From positions 1 through 35,392 of the forward strand of contig VJWM01000367.1 in assembly GCA_010909165.1 (NCBI GenBank): DNA of 35,392 bases. The letters run 5' to 3'. The position numbers and the translations under genes were made by a program. This stretch comes from Anthoceros angustus. Lineage: Eukaryota > Streptophyta > Anthocerotopsida > Anthocerotales > Anthocerotaceae. Positions 1 through 10,628 of the stretch are shown here, piece after piece. Below the pieces are notes generated by a model. The model had not been told where the DNA came from. It did not search any database and worked only from the letters and a program-made list of their open reading frames with translations. Position 1 is the first letter of the stretch, and each line of letters begins with the position of its first letter.

Positions 1-682
1 ACGCCAAGCCTAAGGTTTTGACTTGATTCACCGATTGTTGAAAGAGGATTGCTGGATGTTGAGTGGTCAGACCTACCGTAGACATGTATGTGTCTATGAT
101 GAATCGGAAGACGACGCCGCCTAGGTGTTTTACACGCACTAATCGATTGTTGAACGAGGACCGTGGATGAGGTAGTTGCCTGGACCGCTTGGCAAAGTTC
201 ATGGATAGAATTGGCATGTGAAGTTTTAGGGGTTGCTAAGCATGTAATGGTATCCAGATGCTCAATTCATAGTGAATTTATCGTGCATCTCCTTCGCTGG
301 GACGAGATAGAGATTGTGCAGACGCCGTCAAGATCGACCGACTGACTCCCATCTCCGTGAGAAGTTCACCAAGATTCTACTCCCATTGCCATTACCCATA
401 CCGCTTTTTATTTCCTTTCGAATTTATGGCTGATGCTAATTCTATATGCTGCAGGCAATTCTATGGCCGTGCAATTTTATGGCTGTGCTCGCAATTCTGT
501 TATGCTATGGCAACACATAGCGGGTGTAATGTTTGCACATGGTAGGGCGTGAAGAGATAGAAGCGCATGACACTTAGGCTATTGTTGAGAGGGCCTCAGT
601 GCTTGTCCTGCTCTTGTTGCCTGAATTTAGAAGCGATGAGTACTGTGTGTGAGCACTTTATTCAAAGCTTTGGAGCAAAATT
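1..682. other. 5' flank, no gene recognised
   Basis: No open frame here has recognisable protein character. Two ORFs of about 60 codons (163-345 and 357-545) have no motif and no splice context. A short phrase around CGATTGTTGAA recurs near 31-49 and 141-160, which may be remnant repeat. I see nothing else supportable. Confidence 0.5.
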
Positions 683-698
683 TTTAGGGTTTAGGGTT
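683..698 (+). repeat. short interstitial TTTAGGG telomere-type repeat (telobox)
   Basis: Two adjacent copies of the plant telomere unit TTTAGGG are followed by TT. One-and-a-half to three units like this occur in many plant promoters as a telobox (AAACCCTAA on the other strand), so this need not mark a former chromosome end. No gene start lies close by. Confidence 0.6.
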
Positions 699-996
699 AT
701 GCATGTTTAATTTTTGGTCTAAACTCATAAAACTTTATGTCAGCTCATAAGAAAAACACTCCGAAAAGGGAGCATAATCATCTACGCTAGTTAGAACTAC
801 TTATCGACATCGGAGGTTGGGTAAGGTGACCCGCCAGAGGAGCCCATCTGGTGCAGAGACCATGGTCACGACATACTGAGCATGAATCCAATCAAGAACT
901 TGCTCATGGAGAGTGTCCAAGATAAAGTGATTGTTGTAGATGCATGTAGCTATAAGTGATTGGTGCATAGAGTAGAATACATTGTTCCTAACGACT

Positions 997-1084
997 AGTC
1001 TTCGTCTAGTTGGTGCCTGGGTCCAAGATAAACACTAGAAAGTCTTCGTCTAGTTGGTGCCTGGGTCCAAGATAAACACTAGAA
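997..1084. repeat. perfect 44-bp tandem duplication
   Basis: The unit starting AGTCTTCGTCTAGTTGG occupies 997-1040 and is repeated without mismatch at 1041-1084. Two further bases of a third copy follow. Perfect identity in non-coding DNA implies a recent duplication or an assembly stutter. Confidence 0.9.
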
Positions 1085-1153
1085 AGACAGGAAACGAAGG
1101 ATTGAGAAGCAAAGTATATATCATATAGTAAAGTCCTCCCGACATCTATATGC

Positions 1154-1310
1154 TAGTCCACCTTCCATGAATGGGACCTCCATACGTAAATGAGAAACTT
1201 CCCTATGAATTTGGGATTGGGTTGGGAGCTACTACTTGATACTTAATTGTAGTCCACCTCTCATAAATGGGACTCGATACATAAACAAAAACCTCCCTAT
1301 GAATTTTGGG
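1154..1310. repeat. diverged direct repeat pair (~60 bp)
   Basis: The stretch 1154-1215 (TAGTCCACCT...CCCTATGAATTTGGGA) recurs with substitutions and small gaps at 1250-1310. Identity is clear by eye at both ends of the unit. Its origin is unknown; it lies 70 bp after the perfect 44-bp duplication, so the area is repeat-prone. Confidence 0.7.
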
Positions 1311-1343
1311 AGCTTAAGTTCTAATGTGCAAGAGTTATATAAT

Positions 1344-1427
1344 AACTATTTATTAAGAGATTTTAAAATTTTAGATAAAAATATTTTATATTTAAAAATC
1401 TAAATTCTATACCTATAATAAATAGTT
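1344..1427. repeat. AT-rich imperfect inverted repeat (hairpin)
   Basis: AACTATTTATTA on the left pairs with TAATAAATAGTT on the right. The inner arms (AAATTTTAGAT with ATCTAAATT) extend the pairing, around an AT-only centre. It resembles a small foldback or MITE core, but no target-site duplication was identified. Confidence 0.6.
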
Positions 1428-1866
1428 TAAATCATATCTAAAAGATATGGCATACACGTTTTAGGGTGAGGTAGATTGTCGTATTTATTCATTTATTTTC
1501 AGCAAAGCTCTTTCTTTACCTAGTTGGGCACTAGGCCTGGTCTGGTGAAAGGTGGAGAACTAGGATTAATGCAATAAATAATAGCTTGTTCTCTCTGAAA
1601 TTTGGGTGATTGAGAAGCTTCGAACTTAAGGATACAGTTAAGGGTTTATGGTCACGTGATAGCTAGCTAGCTTCTTGGTGTAGAATCCCAACTTGGTACC
1701 ACTTGGTGATCATCATTATCATTATCAACAAGGTGATCTCGCACTTTAGACCTTGCATGAGAAAGGCCAGCATGCCCAGATACCCCACCAATGGAAGGCA
1801 CCAACGAAGGTTGCTTAACTGTGGAGTTCTTATATTAGCTGATGCATATGCACCCCTGTCCTGGGA

Positions 1867-1927
1867 ATCATATATTCTTGGTCGGGATCATATATTCTGG
1901 GTCGGGGGATCGTATATTCTTGGTCGC
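1867..1927. repeat. three tandem ~20-bp units (ATCATATATTCTTGGTCGGG)
   Basis: Units at 1867-1886, 1887-1908 and 1909-1927 share ATC-TATATTCT-GGTCG with a few substitutions and a G-run length difference. A minisatellite-like local duplication. Confidence 0.8.
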
Positions 1928-2175
1928 TACATCCTTGACGAGTCGACTGTATGTGTACAAGAGGTGTTAAGAGTACTTTGGACTCCGGAACTGAACGAAA
2001 GACTCACAGATCCTCTCATGCAATGCTTATTTGACGGCAGCTTATAATTCCTCAAAGATAATCTGAAAAAAACCCGGCTTGCCATCAACTTCTTTACTTC
2101 CCTTGGCCTGGAGGGCTGACCGATCATGCACTCAACGAGCATCTGAAGAACATCCCAAGATTGATAATGCAGGAC

Positions 2176-2210
2176 TAAGTATCACTACCTATCTGATACA
2201 TCACGAATAC
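2176..2210. repeat. 35-bp exact copy of an RH7 exon/intron junction
   Basis: These 35 bases are identical to 4364-4398, which spans the 3' end of exon 10 and the 5' splice site of the following intron in the minus-strand helicase gene. No flanking homology is evident on either side, so it is a short filler-type or partial duplication rather than a duplicated gene. Confidence 0.85.
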
Positions 2211-3319
2211 ATACATGGGATGCTGAGGCGTTTGAAGAAGGCAACACCAGCAATAGAGTTGAAGGCAAAAGGAGGAAAACATCAACAGTGATCCTGAAGG
2301 CTCCTAGGTTGGAGCAGAAGCTGGGTGTGAAGGCTAGGTGATGTCAAACTGGTAAAAGGTCCAAGAAGTCTGACGCTGATAGTGTAAGCGTCTGCGTCTC
2401 GGTCAAAGCTGCCACAGTGCTTTTAGCCATAAAAAACCAAAACGCGGTATTCCCAGCAGTATCATCACTGCTGGGAGCATGTGTAGTCGGTGACAGCTAG
2501 CAAAGACACTGGATCTCGCATAGCACCGTTGGTAGAGTTGTGTGCAGGGAGCAACAGCCGCAATGAAGCAGCCGCAATGACACGTAGACACTGAAAGACT
2601 GGTTCAAGCATCATATCACGTTTGTATATTGGCAAACACTTGGAACCTCCAACGGACAGAAAATCCCATCGCACACAGGAAGGAAACCTCAAATTACGAA
2701 GGGCGGGTCGCTGGAGAATCATTTAAAGTTGTGTATCAAGTTCACGCTACTTCTGAAACGAGAAATTGATCCTCCCCAACATGGAAACGATTCTTCTTTT
2801 ATGTCCAACTATTTTGTTTTACACTAACCTACGAATGCGAAGTACTCGGGTAGGGTCATCATCATCATCATCACGGATTCTAGGTAGATATGAAAACTAG
2901 CGATTGTTTCATTGCAGCTTGAAAGCATTCCGGCAACTACATACGATTGAAGGGTGGTCGGAAGTCTGTGTAACACTACACACCATAATAGTTTGAATAA
3001 GATAAAACAACATCCTACAGTTCTCAAATTTGAACCGTAATTAATCACCTGCTGGTAGTTTGCTTCAGACTACAAAAGAAATGAGGCTTTCCCTACAGCA
3101 AGGAATTGGCGATGGACAATAATGTTGCTCACAGAACTGGGTATCTGTCTAAGCCGCAGGTCAATACAAGCTCTCACTTGCAGTCGGGCTTTTCGTTAGT
3201 TACCATGACTGCAAGGAACGTTTAATGATAGAATCATCCCGATAAAAACCAAATCCAACCACCGATTGCTCAAGTAGCTGCTTGCGTCCTGGAGAAAGGT
3301 AGCAGTTTTGCACAAGATT

Positions 3320-6300
3320 TTACCAACGTCTCTGTTGCCCTCCACCACCTCTTCCTGCATAAGATCCTCCTCGCCCTCCTCCTCGCCCAGACCCATAGCC
3401 CCCACCCCTACCACCACTGAAGTTCCTGCAAAATCAATGGTTAGCATGTGATTAGAAGGAAATCAGTGTTCTATGTCGACAGCCAACAAGCTCAGACGAA
3501 CGTACCCTCTCCCAGAAGAATCTGGGCGTATTTGTAACTCAGGGATGCTATCAGCAATCCTAATGGTGAAAGTGTTGCCAAAGAGACTACCTTCCTTCGC
3601 TGCAAAACAAAGCTCAGTTGCACGTCAGAAGTTGCACCCCTGAGATGACTGCCAATCCATGGGAAACATTAGCAGAGGAAACCAATGGTTGCTCACGTTC
3701 AGCGAAGTCGGCAGCGAGTTTTGACGGTAGGTCAAACACAGCAGAATATCCATCTTGAGAAAGAGACATCCTCCTCACTTCTGATCTCACCACTTCATCT
3801 GGGAGAAATTTTCTCAAACAGTTGAACGCATACCTGAATGAATCAAATGATACCACACAATAAGCTCAAGAGGGCCTAATGCAGAAGCAATCACTAAACA
3901 GAGTAGGCCCTAGAAGTACCCCGATGTTTGCATGAAGACTTGTGTCTCGAGGATCAAAGTCGTTGCACCATCAATAGAGGATAGCAATGATCTCTTATTG
4001 ACCTCAGTATGTCCCTGAGATTGACAAGACAGCCATTAGGATTGCTCAAGACTGGAGACTGCTAACAGGTTCAGTCATATCCCTAACAGCAAACTGCAAT
4101 GCCGTAAGCCAAGACTCACAGATATCTTTGCAAGCGCCTTCGCCAGGATATCCACAGCTGGTAAACCAGAGCTGTTTATAAGATTCTGTGCTGCATCCCT
4201 AAAAACAGGTATAACACTGCACACAAAGATTGCAAGGATTGAGTTCAATCAACACTCTACCACACCCGAATCTCTCAGATAATCTAAAAGCATGAGCTGC
4301 AAAGAATGAGAAGCAGAAGAATGAGATATTGAGGTTCAAGAAAACAACACAAAAAAATGCAGTTAAGTATCACTACCTATCTGATACATCACGAATACCA
4401 TCTAAAGCAGATATCGCAGAAGCTTTGGCAATATCTGCAGGTTGTGGAGCTGCAATGCGCTCAAACCTAAATCCTGCTTTTCTCTCAATGATAGGTACCA
4501 TGTACTCCTTTTTTCGGTCATACAGCAGAACAGAGACGCCCGTGTTACCTGCCCGCAAATAGCCCTATATTAGCCAGATAAGTAAAAGGAGCAAGTCCAA
4601 CTACAAAAGGTCACATCCTGCCGCACTGATGAGTGCACACCTGCTCGTCCAGTACGACCAGACCGATGAATGTACGTTTCAACATCCTTAGGTGGTTCAC
4701 ACTGCACAGGACACACAGCCTGCTGAATAAAAGTGCACATGCAAAAATTGCTTCCCACAAATGTGGGCTGCAAACCGGCACTTGAAAGCGGGTTGACAGC
4801 ACCACTGCACCAAATAACAAATACAGTCCGTACCTGGATCACCAACTGGACGTCATTCACATCCAGCCCACGTGCAGCAACATCAGTAGCGACCAGTATT
4901 TGGAACTTTTTTTCACGGAACGCTTGCATGGTCACCTGAGCAAAACATAAACTGTGTCAGCAGACTGATGGGTGACAAAAAGACTGATGATAGAGCTGTG
5001 TGTATGTACTCCATCAACTAGAAGCATCCAGATGAGTAAGTTAGCCTAAGACTGACCTCACGCTGCCCTTGAGCTATGTCTCCATGCAAGGCACGAGCAG
5101 AGGAAGACAGGGCACCTGCAAGCTCTGACGCATCATTTTTTGTCTCCGTAAAAACAATTGTTTTTCCACCACTGCAATGTCAACATAAAAGTCATCCACA
5201 GAAATAATGTGAACCTTCTACCCAGGATCCATGAAAATTAGCTAACCATGCCTAGGTAAGTTAGAAGATGTAGAGCCCCCACCTGCTGTAACAGCTGATG
5301 ACATCGCTTACAATGTGAGAACGGGCTTGATAGGCACAGGGCATCAGAAGATGTTTGACAGAGGAACTTGCTTTCATTTTCTCATCCCCAACCAAATCAA
5401 CAGTCCTCCTGCTGGCCTTGAAGAACTTTGCTGCAATCTGCCAGGTCAAATGCAAATCAATAGTTGCAACAAAGGTAATACATCTCAGGTGAGGAATGCA
5501 AAACTTGGACTGAACACAGCCAAAAAAGCTATATACCTGCTTGACCCAGTCAGGCATGGTGGCACTGAATAGGAGGGTCTGCACACTTGAAGGGTCATCC
5601 ACGCCACCTGCAGAAAACCTACGCAGCTGAGAAAAGAGGAGCCGGGGATAAAGTACCTCTGTCCAACAAGCTTACAACTTATAACTCTCACCAAGAATCT
5701 TCTCAACATCCTCCACAAACCCCATCTTGAGCATTTCATCCGCTTCATCAAGTACACGGAACTTCAATGTTTTAAGATTCAATGTCCCCCTCTCCATGAG
5801 ATCCTGCTCAGCCATAGAGCACACTCATTAAAATCTGCAATACTGGAAAAACTATCCACAATTCTACCGAAGGTGTGCAGAAGGACCTTGATGCGCCCTG
5901 GAGTTCCAACCACAATATCTACACCCTTCCTGAGTGCATTCTCTTGGGCTGCGTAAGGAGATCCGCCATAGACACACACTGAAGTCAGACCAACTGCCCT
6001 TCCATAATTCTCAAAATCTGCAAAGACCTGTGCAATGAAACATGTGAGACAGGGGACACATCTAGGAACCACAGCATCAGGTAACATAGGAGGCATACGA
6101 TAAGTCACCTGTTTAGCCAGTTCACGTGTCGGAGCAAGCACAATGACACCAGGTGCTCGTCCATAAGACCTCTTCGCATGCATTTTCTTCTTGTCGGCCA
6201 GTGTCTCCACGATTGGCAAAACAAACGCCAAAGTCTTCCCCTGAAAAGAACAACAAAACCGACCAAACAGGCACTAAATCAGAATCATGCATCAAACAGA

Positions 6301-6847
6301 ACGGCACTAGAAACAGTACTCAGGACATAGCCAAAGAGAGCCACACCTGCCCGGTCCGTGCTCGACCAACTAGATCATTTCCACCCATGACAATGTCGAA
6401 CGTCAGGGCTTGGATTGGGAAAAGTGCTTCAATGCCCTTCTCTTTCAGCTTCGCTCTCACGGTCTCAGAGATGTTGAAGCTGGAGACCGCCATAGGATCA
6501 CTCTGCTTTGCAGCTTCGAGAGAAGAAGTGTCACTCTCTCCCATACCCTGAGTACCTTCAAGGTCCTCATCACACACTCTACTCTTCTTAACCGGAGGCT
6601 CCTCATCCCACGCGGATGACTTCTTTCTCTTCAACCGATTTTGCTCAGCTGGCAAGCTCTCGTTCACCATCCCTTCGGATCTCCTGTCTTTCTTCTTCTT
6701 CTTCTTCCTCCCTTCCCTGTCAGACGAGGGCGGGGATCCTCCTTCCGGGGAATCGGCAATAGACTTCACTTTTTTCGATTTCTTCGGTGATTCAGCTTCG
6801 GACATGACGACTGTCTCACCAGCCGGAACTACTAACCCAGGCACCAT
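3320..6847 (-). CDS. RH7: DEAD-box ATP-dependent RNA helicase, RH7/DDX21 (nucleolar Gu) type, 15 exons
   Basis: Predicted role: ATP-dependent unwinding of structured RNA in the nucleolus during rRNA processing. Exons on the minus strand: 6847-6347, 6240-6109, 6027-5887, 5803-5692, 5607-5537, 5437-5283, 5171-5057, 4935-4834, 4701-4641, 4548-4377, 4198-4120, 4014-3920, 3833-3697, 3599-3506, 3425-3320. All junctions are GT-AG and phases agree, giving about 690 residues. A lysine-rich N-terminal region (~1-120) precedes the Q motif, then ARTGQGKT (163-170), PTRELA (204-209), TPGR (253-256), DEAD (277-280), SAT (310-312), [15 protein letters not shown] (from 426) and [10 protein letters not shown] (455-464). 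A GUCT-like region follows, then a glycine/arginine-rich tail (last ~35 residues). This order is that of plant RH7/PRH75. Start could be 6847 or the in-frame ATG at 6805; the latter gives an MSEAES start closer to usual. No frame breaks were seen. Confidence 0.93.
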
Positions 6848-8067
6848 TATGCAAATTTCTCTTCAACCTGCTACCCGTCCAAAAACTCAGTCTCCCACAC
6901 CCTCATCAAGCAGAATGTACCACAGCACGACGCAAATAATGCACAATCTCCCTCACCTGAATCAACAAACGGAAAACTCCCGGTGACAAAGCAGATGCTA
7001 TGTCACCAAAAAAACACAAATCCAACAAAGACCGAAAGCCCGCTCGAACAATGGGGAAATCTATAATAATCTGCTCCGATGCAGCGAAGGCCGCGGCACC
7101 AACAGAAGTCACCCGCAGAGGATTGGATCAGGTCCACCACCAAATACGCATCAAGCTATATGATCTGCTGCTGCGAGGCCCACACACAACACAAGACCAA
7201 TGGAATGAATCTAGATGGGCGTGCGTAGGGAGGTGGGCGGACGAGCGTGAACGGAGGCGGCTGGCGAAGGCTGTGTCCCTCGAAGGGGGCAATGCAGCAG
7301 TTAGGTCCGATCACAGACCTAGCTTATTATAGAACAGTTTCAGAACTCAAGGTGCTGCAGGTATCATAATAAGGTCTTCGCAAATGTTAAATTGAATATA
7401 TACCTACTTGTGAACATACATATATAGCAGGATTCGGACCTCACGATTCGCACCCAAATGAGAATTTCTCGGATTTTAAGGGCCTGTTCACACCGGACTT
7501 ACAGATTGACATATTCCACGGTGGACGCCACGTCAACGATCTTTTATATGCCCGCTCCTTGCTGACAACTGCTTTATTAAAACCTCCATTACTATGTGAG
7601 TGCAAAGATGATGAATTAGGTTTTATTTATCTTCAATAATATAAAATAAATTTTGATAATATTTTTTCATACTTATTTTCAATCATAATAGGACAAATAA
7701 TATGTCATAACCTAGTCCACCGGTGTAAGGGATAGCCAACATATAACATACAAGAAGGCCTGAGCCCTACCACCTCCTATTTCATGCGTTCTTTTGACTG
7801 GGTTCATTGGACACTTGCAGCACTATCTTACGGACCACATGACTAATGTTAGTGATGCATCTTCGACAAGCTCATTAGTTAGTGTGTAGGCCATTCAATT
7901 TATTAAATTATGATATCATAGGATTACCGGTAATTTTTAATTTTCAATATAGAGCTTAATTGCTCCTCCTTTTTACTGCTATCTTGGAGTCTCCTTGTGA
8001 TTGGCTGACCCCATCTTGCTCTTTGAATAGACTAAAGACAATAAATAAGGGGATGTAATATACACTG
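6848..8067. other. divergent intergenic region between RH7 and the ABC ATPase gene
   Basis: The part next to 6848 is probably RH7 promoter and 5' UTR. A 110-codon plus-strand ORF (7000-7332) has no motif and is not supported. From about 7340 the DNA becomes AT-rich with no recognisable element. The two genes are transcribed away from each other, so both promoters should lie in this stretch. Confidence 0.55.
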
Positions 8068-8135
8068 GTACAAACATTTATGTACCTTCACGAGTGCGTA
8101 CATACCTATATGTACATATGTACATGGGTATGTAC
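8068..8135. promoter_or_regulatory. cluster of six GTAC cores upstream of the ABC ATPase gene
   Basis: GTAC occurs at 8068, 8082, 8098, 8112, 8120 and 8132, all within 68 bp and 120-187 bp before the ATG at 8255. GTAC is the core bound by plant and algal SBP-domain factors (SPL7/CRR1 copper response; other SPLs). Some of the motifs belong to a TGTACATA-type simple repeat, so chance expansion is possible. Confidence 0.4.
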
Positions 8136-8254
8136 ATGCTGGAGTCGGAAGTTGAGAATTTTGAGCGCGATCTAGTGGTTTCATCACACAGGCAGACAGC
8201 AGGCGGTGCTGTCATTGTGGGAACCAGCGAGCAGTCGGTGAAGGAAGTTGGAAA

Positions 8255-9142
8255 ATGGCGGAACGCGGTGAGCATGAGCAGGAGATGGAGAACAGTGTGG
8301 AGGTGGATGCTATGCACTTCACCTATCCTGGCCAGCAGCAGCAGTTCATCACGAGCTTTTCTCTCAAGTTGAAGCCGGGGTCACGATGCCTGCTGGTGGG
8401 AGCAAATGGAGCTGGGAAGACGACGCTGCTGAAGATCCTGGCAGGTAAGCACATGGTCGGGGGGAAGAATGTGGTGAGAGTGCTGGGGCAGTCGGCATTC
8501 CATGACACGTCTCTGGTTTGCAGTGGGAAGCTGGCATACCTAGGAGGATCGTGGACTAGGTCTGTGGGATCGGTAGGGGAGGTGCCGCTGCAGGGGGACC
8601 TGTCCGCAGAGACTCTGATTTACGGAGTGGAGGGAGTGGATCCCGCGCGCAGGGATGCGCTGGTGGAGCTTCTGGACATAGATCTGCGCTGGCGGATGCA
8701 CAGGGTGTCGGACGGGCAGCGGCGCCGCGTGCAGATCTGCATGGGCCTGCTGCACCCGTTCCAGGTGCTGCTGCTGGACGAGATCACGGTGGATCTGGAC
8801 GTTGTGGCCAGGATGGATCTGCTAGGGTTCTTCGCGCAGGAGTGCGAGCAGCGGGGCGCCACTATCGTGTACGCCACTCATATCTTCGACGGCCTGGAGA
8901 CCTGGGCCACTCACTTCGCTTATGTGGAAGATGGCAAGCTCAGTCGTTCTGGTAGAATTTCAGATCTGCACGAGCTGGATAGGGCCGGGCATCTGATCAA
9001 GGTTGTGGAGCCGTGGCTCAGGGATGAGAGGGACAGGAGGATGAAGCTGGCCACAGTCAGGCCTCAACAGCAAGAGAGAGTCACTCGGCCACCGGATGTC
9101 TCACCGTGGACATCCAGCCGGCATATGGCTTACTATAGATGA
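8255..9142 (+). CDS. soluble ABC-type ATPase, plant ABCI19/20/21 (CAF16-like) subfamily
   Basis: A single-exon gene for a 295-residue protein with one nucleotide-binding domain and no membrane segment. Walker [10 protein letters not shown] is at 49-57, the signature VSDGQRRR at 151-158 (in place of LSGGQ), Walker B VLLLDE at 171-176 and the switch histidine at 209 in YATHIFDG. The phrase [15 protein letters not shown] and the [15 protein letters not shown]-like region are diagnostic of the plant ABCI19/20/21 group, related to yeast Caf16. The Arabidopsis proteins are non-intrinsic ABC proteins associated with the ER and linked to cytokinin response; a transport role is not established. The C-terminal ~60 residues (arginine-rich, ending in AYYR) are lineage-variable. 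Start ATG 8255 is followed by an acidic N-terminus and the family's HFTYPG strand. The gene looks intact. A possible AATAAA lies at 9465-9470. Confidence 0.92.
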   Translation: MAERGEHEQEMENSVEVDAMHFTYPGQQQQFITSFSLKLKPGSRCLLVGANGAGKTTLLKILAGKHMVGGKNVVRVLGQSAFHDTSLVCSGKLAYLGGSWTRSVGSVGEVPLQGDLSAETLIYGVEGVDPARRDALVELLDIDLRWRMHRVSDGQRRRVQICMGLLHPFQVLLLDEITVDLDVVARMDLLGFFAQECEQRGATIVYATHIFDGLETWATHFAYVEDGKLSRSGRISDLHELDRAGHLIKVVEPWLRDERDRRMKLATVRPQQQERVTRPPDVSPWTSSRHMAYYR

Positions 9143-9599
9143 GCTCCGACTCGTCTTTTGTTGCTGTCGCTGAGCTTCAATACACATTCAAGTGTTAGCC
9201 TATTGCATTGTTTTGTTTGATGGCTGTGCTATGAGGCAGTAGGATGCCACTGAGCAGACGTCGAGGACCAAGACTGGAATAATGATCCAGGAATTGGCTG
9301 TAAACAGCCTAGCAAGTTCTCTTTTGCACAGCAGCATTCGTGAGGGAAGAAGAGACTTCCCTTACCAAACGTTGTGAAGAAAAGAGTTGCTATTAGAAAG
9401 GATCTGTAAATGGGACTTCAGAATTGAGAATCCCACTGAGGTAACTACGTACTAGCTTAGCGAGAATAAAAGTATTCAGTGAAGCTGGCCACGTTTTAGT
9501 GTTTTGACGTGTTTAAAAGTTAGGTTTCAGCATCTGAAAACCGTGTCTCGTTATTTCAGCCTCTGTGAATCGCGCGAGGCAGCTAGAGAGCTCGCAACC

Positions 9600-10111
9600 A
9601 TGTCGTACTTGCTGCCGCATCTGCACTCCGGCTGGGCAGTGGACCAGGCCATCCTGGCGGAGGAGGAGCGAGCTGTGGTGATCCGATTCGGCCACGACTG
9701 GGATGAGACGTGCATGCAGGTAGGTGTCGTGACTGCTCCACTGTTTCTTGCTGCGCGTTCTGTGGCGGGGATGGCGTGAAGCCCTAACCCATGCATCTGC
9801 AGATGGACGAGGTGCTGGCCTCCGTGGCGGAGACCATCAAGAACCTGGCGGTCATATACTTGGTGGACATCACCGAGGTGCCGGACTTCAACACCATGTA
9901 CGAGCTCTACGATCCCTGCACCATCATGTTCTTCTTCCGCAACAAGCACATCATGATCGATTTGGGGACTGGAAACAACAACAAGATCAACTGGGCCCTC
10001 AAGGACAAACAGGAGTTTATTGACATTGTGGAGACTGTCTACCGAGGGGCCAAGAAGGGCCGAGGGTTGGTGGTGTCCCCGAAGGACTACTCCACCAAGT
10101 ACAGGTATTAG
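9600..10111 (+). CDS. YLS8: thioredoxin-like U5 snRNP protein DIM1/YLS8 (15 kDa)
   Basis: Two exons, 9600-9719 and 9803-10111, joined across an 83-bp GT-AG intron in phase 0, give 142 residues. That is exactly the usual length of this extremely conserved family (human TXNL4A, yeast Dib1). It is a component of the U5 snRNP and the U4/U6.U5 tri-snRNP, needed for pre-mRNA splicing in the nucleus. The protein begins MSYLLPHLHSGW and continues with VVIRFGHDWDETC, IYLVDITEVPDFN, TIMFFFRNKHIMID and NNNKINWALKDKQEF, ending with KDYSTKYRY. It has a thioredoxin fold without the CxxC redox pair. Splice site choice is certain because the family sequence runs straight through ETCMQ|MDEVLA. No damage seen. 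Confidence 0.97.
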
Positions 10112-10628
10112 GGGTCTCAGATCACAGCAAAGCAGACCGGCCGTAACACTTCTTGTGTGCCGGAACAGACTCCCCAAGTGGACCAGTGTAGATTTGTTCG
10201 CTGACTACCTCAGATCGCTGTACACTAGCGAATGTGTGCACTAGGTCATCAGGAAGTGCACCAAAACTCAGTAATGCCACTAAAAATAAGGTTGAAGTAT
10301 CTGCCTAGTAACCCATCTCTTCAAGACCAAAGATGGCGGTATAGTGGTAGACGTTTGCAATGGTAAGGGAGCGCACACAAACCATCACTGTTGTTGCTGA
10401 AGATCTGATTGAAGCTCCTTGTAACTCTCCTATCCATCCATCTGGCAGAACTTGTCGGTTGTTCATCTAATGCATCCATGCTTGATGCAGCTTGAAAACA
10501 GGCAGCTGGCAGTCCTATCCACAAGACATCCATCTAAGCTGTACATGGAGAAGAAGAAGCAGCGCCAAAGTCGAGACATCCCCAGGCTTGCCGTGGATCA
10601 GACCTTTGTCCTCCAACCTCCACTGCAG
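10112..10628. other. 3' region between YLS8 and the convergent minus-strand ORF
   Basis: The two genes converge here, so this should hold both 3' UTRs. Short ORFs (10020-10244, 10452-10643) are shadows with no motif. Nothing else recognised. Confidence 0.5.

Larger units (their letters stand above)
1428..3300. other. intergenic stretch, no convincing gene
   Basis: Open frames here (for example 1703-2047 plus, 2465-2722 minus) show no domain and begin in simple sequence: ATC/ATT runs near 1708-1730 and (ATC)n near 2855-2873. The stretch includes a three-unit short repeat (1867-1927) and a 35-bp copy of RH7-gene sequence (2176-2210), listed separately. The part nearest 3320 is likely 3' flank or UTR of the minus-strand helicase gene. 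Confidence 0.5.

Noticed and set aside
163-545. two ~60-codon plus-strand ORFs
   Set aside because: Length expected by chance; composition not protein-like.
683-698. telomere or former chromosome end
   Set aside because: Only about two TTTAGGG units; this is the size of an ordinary telobox.
7000-7332. 110-codon plus-strand ORF upstream of RH7
   Set aside because: No recognisable motif, lies in the probable RH7 promoter/5' UTR, and shows no splice or start context.
9551-10177. 208-codon minus-strand ORF
   Set aside because: It is the antisense shadow of the highly conserved YLS8 exons and intron, with no motif of its own.
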